Translations under genes and position numbers: made by a program | The notes under the pieces: generated by a model | Seen by the model: only the letters and a program-made list of their open reading frames with translations | The model's database searches: none | Told to the model about the DNA's origin: nothing | In this document: positions 34,244-41,411 of the stretch, piece by piece | How positions within the stretch are numbered: position 1 is the stretch's first letter | How the letters are laid out: each line of letters begins with the position of its first letter | Assembly (NCBI GenBank): GCA_965227905.1 | Contig: OZ245780.1 | Span: 4,030,001 to 4,094,000 of the forward strand | DNA length: 64,000 nucleotides | Reading direction: 5' to 3' | Origin: CBDDHT01 sp965227905 | GTDB taxonomy: Bacteria > Pseudomonadota > Alphaproteobacteria > Rhizobiales > Methyloligellaceae

Positions 34244-35668
34244 ATGTTCAACAAGCAAACGGTACGCCTTCAAGTTATCGCCATGTCAGCCCTCGTGGCA
34301 CTTGGTGGATGTACAACAACGTCTCCCGACGGCGCTTTCGATGAGGTCGCTCAAACCATTGGCGAAAGGAGCGGCAAACGCGTTGCCTGGGATCGCGGCA
34401 CCCAAGATATTGCGTCGTCGGATGCAGACATCCGAAAGCTACTATCACGATCTCTGACGGCATCATCGGCTGTGCAGATCGCGCTTCTGAACAACCGCGC
34501 GTTGCGGGCAACCTATGCAGAACTCGGCATAGCACAGGCAGACTTGGCGCAAGCCACGCGATTACCAAATCCGATCGTCGATGGCAGCATCACGTTCACT
34601 GACGACGGCGTCACGAACCTCGTCTTTGGCGGCGCGCTTAAGGTCATCGAGATTCTCTACATCCCGCTCAAGAAGCGCGTGGCGGCATCGCAATTGGAGG
34701 AAGCGAAGCTTCGGGTGGCGACTCAAGTCCTGGGCGTGGCAAGCGAAACGCATCTTGCTTTCATCGACTATCAATCGAGTCAGCAGCTCGTCGCTCTTTT
34801 CGGTGACGTACTGAAGTCGACACGAGCGTCAATGGCTGCTGCAAAGAGCTTGAGGGAAGCAGGCAACATTACGGCACTCGAGTTCGAGACGCAGAACAGT
34901 GAACTGGTGCGCGAAAAACTGTCGCTCGCCAAATCAGAGGCACGTTCTACAGCGGCGCGAGAGGCGCTCAATGTGCTGATGGGGCTAACAGGGTCTCAAA
35001 CCCGCTGGACAGCAGCCGGCAGCTTGCCAGCCATTCCGAGCCGAAGCGTTCCGACCCATCGCGCTGAGCGCCGTGCCATCGAAGCAAGCCTTGAGTTGGC
35101 AGCATCGCGACAAAAGCTCATCACCCTCGCCAAGACCTATCGTCTCAAGCGTGCCGAGTCGCTTGTTCCGGACCTAGAGGTCGGCGGCGAATGGGAACGC
35201 GACGATGGAGAAGAGGAAGCGGGTCCTAGCTTGGAAATCCAGTTGCCGCTCTTCGATTGGGGGCGACCACGCAAGGCCAAGGCTATGATGGAGCTGGCGC
35301 GTGCACGGGACACCTACACCGCGCTAGCCATCAGAGTCCGCTCGGCGGCACGTCTGACGAGAGCGTCACTTCTCACCGCTCGTAAGACGGCGTTCTTCTA
35401 TCAGAAATCGGTTCTACCACAGTCTCGAAGACTGCTCACCGAAACGCAGCGCCAGGTCAACGCAATGCAAGAAAGCGTTTTCCAGCTGATCCAAGCCAAA
35501 CAACGGCAAATACGTGCATCCCAGGAGTCTGTGCAGGCACTCGCCGATTACTGGCGCGCACGCGTCCGTTTCGGCGTGCTCATGAGAGGCAAACTTCCGG
35601 CAAATCAAACAGGCGGTGCTGTCCAAATGGCTGCCGCTGACAACCAAGCTGACTCAGGAGGTCATTGA
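34244..35668 (+). CDS. TolC-family outer membrane lipoprotein
   Basis: A 474-residue outer-membrane factor. It has a lipoprotein signal (MSALVALGGCTTT, lipidated Cys at 23), a duplicated OEP fold with LLNNRALRATYAELGIAQADLAQATRLPNP in repeat one, and VGGEWERDDGEEEAGPSLEIQLPLFDWGR in repeat two. The start at 34244 follows GGGAGG; the open frame upstream is out of context and overlaps the small lipoprotein gene. No RND pump or membrane-fusion gene is nearby. The stop overlaps the next start as TGATG. Likely role: copper export across the outer membrane, inferred from neighbours. Confidence 0.88.
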   Translation: MFNKQTVRLQVIAMSALVALGGCTTTSPDGAFDEVAQTIGERSGKRVAWDRGTQDIASSDADIRKLLSRSLTASSAVQIALLNNRALRATYAELGIAQADLAQATRLPNPIVDGSITFTDDGVTNLVFGGALKVIEILYIPLKKRVAASQLEEAKLRVATQVLGVASETHLAFIDYQSSQQLVALFGDVLKSTRASMAAAKSLREAGNITALEFETQNSELVREKLSLAKSEARSTAAREALNVLMGLTGSQTRWTAAGSLPAIPSRSVPTHRAERRAIEASLELAASRQKLITLAKTYRLKRAESLVPDLEVGGEWERDDGEEEAGPSLEIQLPLFDWGRPRKAKAMMELARARDTYTALAIRVRSAARLTRASLLTARKTAFFYQKSVLPQSRRLLTETQRQVNAMQESVFQLIQAKQRQIRASQESVQALADYWRARVRFGVLMRGKLPANQTGGAVQMAAADNQADSGGH

Positions 35669-37095
35669 TGAAGATCACACGTAGACAAGCATTGGCGACC
35701 TCGGGTGCAGCGATCGCCGGAGCCGCCCTCGCCGGCCGTGAAGGACTGGCACAGTCGGACCTTCACAAGGGCCACGACATGCGCGGATCCCATCAAGGCC
35801 AGGCGATGGACAAACCGAAGGCCCACCCGGCGGCGTCGAGCGAACGTTATTTCACACCGCGAGGCAATGACTGGTACGCGCGGACCGTCGATCCGGACGA
35901 CGACTTCACGCCGGGTATGCCTGGCAAACACTACACGCCCGTGGTGGTGCCGAACGGTGCCACCCTCCCCTTCAGAATCGTCGATGGGGTCAAGATCTTT
36001 CATTTGGTCGCCGAGGACGTCTTCCACGAATTCGCCCCCGGCTTCGAAGCCCAATGCTGGGGATATAACGGACGCACGCCGGGACCGGTTATCGAGGCCG
36101 TCGAAGGGGATCAGGTCCGCATTTATGTCACGAACAAGCTGGCGGTGCCGACGTCCACCCATTGGCATGGCATCATCTTGCCCATGGGTATGGATGGCGT
36201 GTCGGGTCTCACGCAGCGCCCGTTAAAGCCGGGTGAAACGTTCCGCTACGAATTCAAATGCGTTCAGCATGGCACGTTCATGTACCACTCTCACAAGGAC
36301 GCAATGACCCAGGAGGGAATGGGTCTTGTTGGCATGTTCGTGATTCATCCGCGCAGGCCCCGGCGGCAGAGACCTAATCGCGACTTCTCACTGATGATGC
36401 ATGAATGGGATATCAAACCGGGCACCTATCGGCCCGACACCAGTGTCTCGAGCGGATTCAATACCCTGACGCTTAATGGGAAGGTTTTCCCCGGGACAGC
36501 ACCACTGGTCGCAAAAATGAATGAGCGCGTCCGCATCCGGATCGGAAACCTGTCGGCCATGGACCATCATCCGTTCCACGTTCATGGCTATGCGTTCCGT
36601 GTCACAGAGACGGACGGCGGAGAGATCCCGGAAGCAGCACAGTGGCCTGAGACGACGGTGCTCGTTTCCGTCGGGCAGACCCGCAACATTGAGTTCGTCG
36701 CCGATAATCCAGGCGATTGGGCCATGCACTGCCATATGACGCATCACACGATGAACCAGATGGGGCACGGCCTACCCAACATGGTCGGCGCCGACCCGGC
36801 CACTATCGACAGTAGGGTCGCAAGCCTTGTCCCTGGGTACATGACCATGGGCACGGACGGCATGGGCGACATGGGCAAACATGCCGCTCATATGGACATG
36901 CCCGAAAACTCGATCCCCATGGTCGGTGCGCAGGGCCCTTATAGCTACATAGGGATGGGTGGCATGTTCACCATTCTCAAAATTCGTGAACAGCTCAAAA
37001 GCTATGCCGATCCAGGTTGGTATTCGCCGCCGAAGGGGACCGCAGTCGGACCTGCAACCGCTGCCCAGCTCAAACGCGATGGCATCAAAGTTTGA
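35668..37095 (+). CDS. Multicopper oxidase, Tat-exported, copper tolerance type
   Basis: A 475-residue periplasmic oxidase with a twin-arginine signal (MKITRRQALATSGAAIAGAAL). All four copper motifs are visible: HWHG at 165-168, HSH at 207-209, HPFHVHG at 301-307 and HCHMTHHTM from 354, so types 1, 2 and 3 copper sites should form. Such enzymes oxidise Cu(I) to less toxic Cu(II). A Met/His-rich tail segment (MTMGTDGMGDMGKHAAHMDMP) after residue 390 may bind Cu(I), as the Met-rich insert of CueO does. GGAGGT precedes the ATG. Cytochrome c and cupredoxin genes follow. Confidence 0.93.
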   Translation: MKITRRQALATSGAAIAGAALAGREGLAQSDLHKGHDMRGSHQGQAMDKPKAHPAASSERYFTPRGNDWYARTVDPDDDFTPGMPGKHYTPVVVPNGATLPFRIVDGVKIFHLVAEDVFHEFAPGFEAQCWGYNGRTPGPVIEAVEGDQVRIYVTNKLAVPTSTHWHGIILPMGMDGVSGLTQRPLKPGETFRYEFKCVQHGTFMYHSHKDAMTQEGMGLVGMFVIHPRRPRRQRPNRDFSLMMHEWDIKPGTYRPDTSVSSGFNTLTLNGKVFPGTAPLVAKMNERVRIRIGNLSAMDHHPFHVHGYAFRVTETDGGEIPEAAQWPETTVLVSVGQTRNIEFVADNPGDWAMHCHMTHHTMNQMGHGLPNMVGADPATIDSRVASLVPGYMTMGTDGMGDMGKHAAHMDMPENSIPMVGAQGPYSYIGMGGMFTILKIREQLKSYADPGWYSPPKGTAVGPATAAQLKRDGIKV

Positions 37096-37109
37096 GAAAG
37101 GACGGTTTC

Positions 37110-37508
37110 ATGAACAAGACATCGCTTTTCATCCTTGCATTAGCGGTAACCGCAGGGCTCGGTTTTGTGATCCTGCACCGGTCGAACACCGGCAGACATG
37201 TCGATGTCCGGCTTCCGCCAAGCTTCACGGCCGAGGCCGCAGCAGGCAAGGCGATCTTCGAAAAGAACTGCCGCGTTTGCCACGGTGCAAACGGATCGGG
37301 CACCAAACAAGGCCCACCTTTGGTGCACAAGATTTACGAACCAGGCCATCATGCAGACAGCTCTTTTCATGCTGCCGTTAAAAACGGCACGCGAGCGCAT
37401 CACTGGCCTTACGGCAACATGCCCCCGATTCCTGACGTAAGCAGCCAAGACGTCGATCGCATCATTCGCTACGTACGCGAGTTGCAGCGCGCAAACGGCA
37501 TTTCCTGA
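37110..37508 (+). CDS. Membrane-anchored c-type cytochrome, paralogue 1
   Basis: A 132-residue protein with an N-terminal membrane anchor or signal (SLFILALAVTAGLGFVIL) and one haem site, C54-x2-C57-H58 (NCRVCHGANGSGTKQGPP). The likely distal Met is in WPYGNMPPIPDVS. It lies 14 bases after the oxidase gene. It closely resembles the cytochrome at 43750-44220 in the haem region and the HHW-x2-G-x-MPP motif. Likely electron acceptor or donor for the oxidase or cupredoxin, by inference. Confidence 0.88.
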   Translation: MNKTSLFILALAVTAGLGFVILHRSNTGRHVDVRLPPSFTAEAAAGKAIFEKNCRVCHGANGSGTKQGPPLVHKIYEPGHHADSSFHAAVKNGTRAHHWPYGNMPPIPDVSSQDVDRIIRYVRELQRANGIS

Positions 37509-37561
37509 AACCCAAGCCCACAGTCCGGGCGAATACGCTTCAACAATAGGAGACAGCAGCA

Positions 37562-38218
37562 ATGTTGATTGAGAACTTAGATGGGAACGAACGCCGCGGT
37601 ACTCGCCAATTGGGCACCATTCCATGTTTGCTGATTGTCGCAGGCGTCGCCCTTGCCGGCATGTCGCAGCCGGCGCTCACTGGAGCTGGCAAAGCCGGGC
37701 ATCACCATGGCAAAGGCCATCATGATAAGGCCGTCAAGAAAAAGGACGACGGACACCATCATGGCATGCATCAGAATCATCAAGGCCATCACATGGATCA
37801 CGCCAATATGCCCGGCGGCAGACCGGGCAAGGCATCCGAAGTGGATCGCAAGATCGAGATCCTTGCCAAGGACATCGAATTCAACCTGAAAACCATCGAA
37901 GCCAAGAACGGGGAGACGATTCACTTCGTCATTCGGAACACCGGCGAGCTGGTGCACGAATTCACGATCGGCCTACCCTCTATGCAGAAAGCGCATCAGG
38001 CTGAAATGCTGAAGCTCATGGAGTCCGGCAAGCTGGAGGCTGATCGCATCGTCGACGACAGCGGACATTCGCACCCCAACACCGTGCTCGTCGGTCCGAA
38101 AGAGACCAAGGAAATTATCTGGACGTTCAGCAAGGCCGAGACACTCGAGTTCGGCTGCAATATCCCAGGGCACTACGAGGCAGGCATGAAAGGAAAGTTC
38201 GTGTTCACCGAAGGCTGA
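37562..38218 (+). CDS. Cupredoxin-domain copper-binding protein with His-rich linker
   Basis: A 218-residue exported protein. After the signal region comes a linker with very many His residues (about 47-80, HHHGKGHHDK, HHHGMHQNHQGHHMDH). A cupredoxin domain of about 130 residues follows. The type 1 copper ligands appear as His in ELVHEFTIG and the Cys, His and Met of FGCNIPGHYEAGM. The His-rich part can bind several metal ions. Located 53 bases after cytochrome c, as last gene of the plus-strand copper unit. Function in copper storage or electron transfer is inferred. Confidence 0.88.
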   Translation: MLIENLDGNERRGTRQLGTIPCLLIVAGVALAGMSQPALTGAGKAGHHHGKGHHDKAVKKKDDGHHHGMHQNHQGHHMDHANMPGGRPGKASEVDRKIEILAKDIEFNLKTIEAKNGETIHFVIRNTGELVHEFTIGLPSMQKAHQAEMLKLMESGKLEADRIVDDSGHSHPNTVLVGPKETKEIIWTFSKAETLEFGCNIPGHYEAGMKGKFVFTEG

Positions 38219-38282
38219 ACAGTCGTCATCTCACCAGCCGGTTGCCATCGCACCTCTGTGTGCAGGTACTCGGCTGGTTGCT

Positions 38283-39395
38283 TTATCGACTGCGTGCGGC
38301 GCGTTGGTCGGCTGCGAGGAGTCGACCGCCGCCGATAGTCGCGATCCATGCGGTCACGGCGCCTCTCGCGCCTAGTGCGGGTCGCTCGACCCAATGCCAT
38401 GACGCCATAGCGGCAAGCAGAATGGTTGGCGCGACCGCAACAAAAAGCGTGAGGGGTGAAACCTCGGGAGCGATCATGACGGCAATCTGTTGAATGGGCC
38501 ACGCATAGATATAGAGGCCGTATGAGTAGTCGCCGATCTCATTGAATCTCCGAATTGCACCATCGGGAACCAAGGCGACCCAGAACACCCCGTAGGTCAA
38601 AGCGATCTGCAGCACCAACTCATAAACAGATGACCCGTATGCCAATACAGCCATAACGAAGAGGAACACAGCGATGGCTGGCTTCAATACGATCCGGTCG
38701 GCAACCAGATAGACCATCGAACCCAGAAAAAAGCACAGCCAGAACCTCATTAGGCTGTCAATAAACGGACTATGGTTTCGCCAATCCGTTACGATCGTCA
38801 CCACTACGTAGATCCCGAAAAATGCTAGCGTCGTGGCAACGCCGCGCGCCCGTGATGATAACAGCCCAACAAGTCCGATCAGTCCGAGCGCGCCATATGA
38901 AAGGGCCTCATAGCGCAATGTCCATAGCGGGTTATTGACGATCGAGTCTCTCGGCAGAGCGTCGAACACAAACGGAAGGGTTTGTGTTGGTGACAGCAGC
39001 GAAGCTGTTAAAGGCACATAGAGCCAGGTCCGCATGTCGGAGAAATAGTGTTCAAGCAAACACAGACAAACAATCGGCCCGATAACGAACGCCAGCAAAC
39101 ACGCTGCAGCCACCAATCCTGGAAAAAGTCTCAGCGACCGACCAACCCAAAATGAAATGGTACTCTCGCTCGATAGCCAGCTCTTGGTAATCAGGAAACC
39201 GGACAGAATGAAGAAGACGTTGACCGCGTACCAACCAAGGTTCCCGGCTTCCACGAATGGAAGAACCCAGCCTTTCGTCTCGCCCAGCAACACAAGGTAG
39301 CTGTGATCATAGATCACTGCCACGGCTGCCGCGCACCTGATGAGGTTGAAGTTGTTGTCCCGCCCACCAAGCAACTTGTGAACTGTCTTACACAT
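38283..39395 (-). CDS. Acyltransferase family 3 membrane protein
   Basis: A 370-residue protein with about ten membrane helices of the Acyltransferase_3 family (OafA/NodX-like), which O-acylates surface sugars. The conserved N-terminal NLIRCAAAVAVIYDHSYLV has the catalytic His31, and NVFFILSGFLITKSW is typical. It is on the opposite strand, wedged between the cupredoxin and methyltransferase genes. It has no evident link to copper and may be a later insertion. Its target sugar is unknown. Confidence 0.9.
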   Translation of the reverse strand: MCKTVHKLLGGRDNNFNLIRCAAAVAVIYDHSYLVLLGETKGWVLPFVEAGNLGWYAVNVFFILSGFLITKSWLSSESTISFWVGRSLRLFPGLVAAACLLAFVIGPIVCLCLLEHYFSDMRTWLYVPLTASLLSPTQTLPFVFDALPRDSIVNNPLWTLRYEALSYGALGLIGLVGLLSSRARGVATTLAFFGIYVVVTIVTDWRNHSPFIDSLMRFWLCFFLGSMVYLVADRIVLKPAIAVFLFVMAVLAYGSSVYELVLQIALTYGVFWVALVPDGAIRRFNEIGDYSYGLYIYAWPIQQIAVMIAPEVSPLTLFVAVAPTILLAAMASWHWVERPALGARGAVTAWIATIGGGRLLAADQRAARSR

Positions 39396-39673
39396 TCGTC
39401 AAATTCGTCTCGATTTTGGTTTCCTGGTGCAATGCGAGGCCAATGATCGTCGACAATGATACGATCGCCGCACTGGGACCATGCAAGGATCTTGCCAGCA
39501 CTTTGGAAAAAAGCTGATTTGAGACGACCGGTGATTGTCGAACACGCGTATGTTCGCAATGCCGCCGGTTAGTCACTAGCGGGCTTGATGACGATGCAGC
39601 ATTGGATCAATGCCACCGATCGGAGACACTTCCAGACCTCCGCCAGCGTGGATCCGCAATTTCGGAGTCGATA

Positions 39674-40309
39674 ATGAACACGCCCAAAGGGTTCTATCCG
39701 GCAACCGCTATGCCGGATCGCGATTGGTGGGCCACCCTATGGCCGGATCCTGAAAACGTGTTGCGTTCGCTGGGGATCGTGCCTGGCATGGTCGTGGTGG
39801 ACTTGTGCTGCGGCGATGGTTATTTCACTGCGCCTCTCGCTCGCATCGTCAAAGGCGCAGCGTATGCCGTGGACATCGATCCCGAGATTTTGAAGTTGGC
39901 TCACGCTGAACTCGATCGCGCTGGAGAAACTGTGCTGGGTTTCATCTGTGCGGACGCGCGCGATTTGCCGGATCTGCTCGAAAAAAAAGTAGACTATGTA
40001 CTCATCGCGAACACGTTCCACGGCGTCCAGGAGAAAACCGAATTGGCACGGGCTATCAGCACTATGCTGAACCCAGGTGGACGCTTCGCAATCGTCAATT
40101 GGCATCAATTTCCACGCGAACGCACCGTTGTACTTGGTTTGCCAAGAGGGCCGAAGACCGAGTTGCGCATGTCACCAGAAGATGTGCAAAAAGTGGTCGA
40201 GCCAGCAGGTTTTGAACTTGAACGGATCGTCGAATTGCGCCCCTACCATTATGGCGCGATCTTCCGTGTCGGATCGCAAGAGACTGAAAACCGGCAAAGG
40301 GCAGAATAG
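39674..40309 (+). CDS. Class I SAM-dependent methyltransferase
   Basis: A 211-residue methyltransferase. Motif I is VVVDLCCGDGYFTAPLARI, motif II is YAVDIDPEIL, then ICADARDL, and the post-motif strand is GGRFAIVNWHQFP. The substrate is unknown. The start at 39674 is chosen because the upstream open frame has no SD or homology-like content. Followed 20 bases later by the end of the convergent csoR gene. Confidence 0.85.
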   Translation: MNTPKGFYPATAMPDRDWWATLWPDPENVLRSLGIVPGMVVVDLCCGDGYFTAPLARIVKGAAYAVDIDPEILKLAHAELDRAGETVLGFICADARDLPDLLEKKVDYVLIANTFHGVQEKTELARAISTMLNPGGRFAIVNWHQFPRERTVVLGLPRGPKTELRMSPEDVQKVVEPAGFELERIVELRPYHYGAIFRVGSQETENRQRAE

Positions 40310-40328
40310 GTCTGGTCCATCCGCGACA

Positions 40329-40601
40329 TCACTGCCGATAGCGATCGAACAGTTCGACCAGTTCGTTGAATTTCTCTTTCTGCTCGGTCGCGTCGCCACT
40401 CTTGATCGCGTCCACGACGCAATGATCCGCGTGGTCCTTCAGGACTTCACTTTCCACCTTGTTGAGCGCAGCTTTGATCGCACGGATTTGAGTCAGAATA
40501 TCAATGCAGTAGCGCTCATCCTCGATCATGCGTGCAACGCCTCTGACTTGCCCCTCGATTCGGGACAAGCGTGAAAGGCAGTCCTTATGACGTGGTTTCA
40601 T
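40329..40601 (-). CDS. csoR: CsoR-type copper-sensing repressor
   Basis: A 90-residue all-helical repressor of the CsoR/RcnR family. The Cu(I) ligands fit the CsoR spacing exactly: C32, H57 and C61 (in ERYCIDI and KDHADHCV), the same 25 and 4 residue spacing as M. tuberculosis Cys36, His61, Cys65. FrmR- or RcnR-type ligands are not seen. Start at 40601 has GGAAG upstream; an ATG at 40625 is possible. It is divergent from the AhpD-like/copA operon, whose promoter carries an ideal operator. Confidence 0.9.
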   Translation of the reverse strand: MKPRHKDCLSRLSRIEGQVRGVARMIEDERYCIDILTQIRAIKAALNKVESEVLKDHADHCVVDAIKSGDATEQKEKFNELVELFDRYRQ

Positions 40602-40721
40602 CGTTCTTGTTACTTCCACTTTCATCGTTCGTCGTCGTTCGTGTGACTGCAGTCATAGCCGGTTTGAGTTCGCTGCTCATATCCTTTTCAGAAACGTGAT
40701 CACAGTACATGCTATCTACGA

Positions 40722-40754
40722 TTGACATTATACCTATAGGGGGTATAGGTATAA
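40722..40754 (+). promoter_or_regulatory. Promoter with perfect CsoR operator upstream of the copA operon
   Basis: TTGACA (40722-40727) then, 16 bases on, TATAGG (40744-40749). Between and over the -10 lies a perfect 11-base inverted repeat, TTATACCTATA (40728-40738) and TATAGGTATAA (40744-40754), around GGGGG. A G-tract flanked by A/T-rich arms is the known CsoR/RcnR operator type. Bound CsoR would block RNA polymerase; copper would release it. The transcript would begin about 75 bases before the AhpD-like gene. Confidence 0.8.
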
Positions 40755-40832
40755 AGACAAATAAAGTGACGTCGTTTGCGACAAATCAAAACGCTTGAGA
40801 CCAGCGAACCGGAAGCGTGGCGGAAAAGGCAG

Positions 40833-41411
40833 ATGCGTATCACACCAAAGCCGCTCTCAAAATATCCTTGGTACCTGCGCCCGTTCTTTTGGAACCAGAG
40901 GCGCAAATACGGATCGGTACTCGATGCCGCGTTGCTGTGGGCACGTTCGCCCAAACTGTTTCTCGGCGTTGCGGGTCTGTATGGCATGATCGATCGCACC
41001 TCTTCGCCAATCGGTCCGGCGCTGAGATCCCTCATCACGGTACGCATCTCTCAGATCAACTGGTGTCGGTTTTGCGTTGATTTGAACGCGGCCACGCTCC
41101 TGAAGCGGGGAATCGCTGCGGAAAAAGTCGAAGCGCTTGAGCACTGGCGTGACAGCGATCTGTTTGGTCCGTCCGAGCGTGCCGCGCTTGACTATGCAGA
41201 GGTGATCACACGCACCGACCTGCAGGTCGAAGATGCGCATTTGCAGGCCCTCGGCACACATTTCGACGATGACGCGGTGGTCGAGTTAACAGGACTCATC
41301 GCGTTTCAAAACATGTCGAGCAAGTTCAATTCCGCACTCGACGTCCCACCGCAAGGTTTCTGCCGCATTCCTTTTGCCGCAGCAGCGCCGATGGAAGACC
41401 CGAAGCCATGA
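40833..41411 (+). CDS. Carboxymuconolactone decarboxylase/AhpD-like protein
   Basis: A 192-residue protein of the CMD/AhpD fold. The redox-type motif is INWCRFCVDLNAATLLKRG with C78 and C81. In AhpD the pattern is C-x2-C-x3-H; here the His position is Asn85, as in some CMD subfamilies, so peroxidase activity is doubtful and a thiol-disulfide or copper-binding role is open. An ATG at 40833 with AAGG upstream is preferred over a TTG at 40776. The stop overlaps the copA start, and the CsoR operator lies upstream, so the gene should be copper induced. Confidence 0.82.
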   Translation: MRITPKPLSKYPWYLRPFFWNQRRKYGSVLDAALLWARSPKLFLGVAGLYGMIDRTSSPIGPALRSLITVRISQINWCRFCVDLNAATLLKRGIAAEKVEALEHWRDSDLFGPSERAALDYAEVITRTDLQVEDAHLQALGTHFDDDAVVELTGLIAFQNMSSKFNSALDVPPQGFCRIPFAAAAPMEDPKP

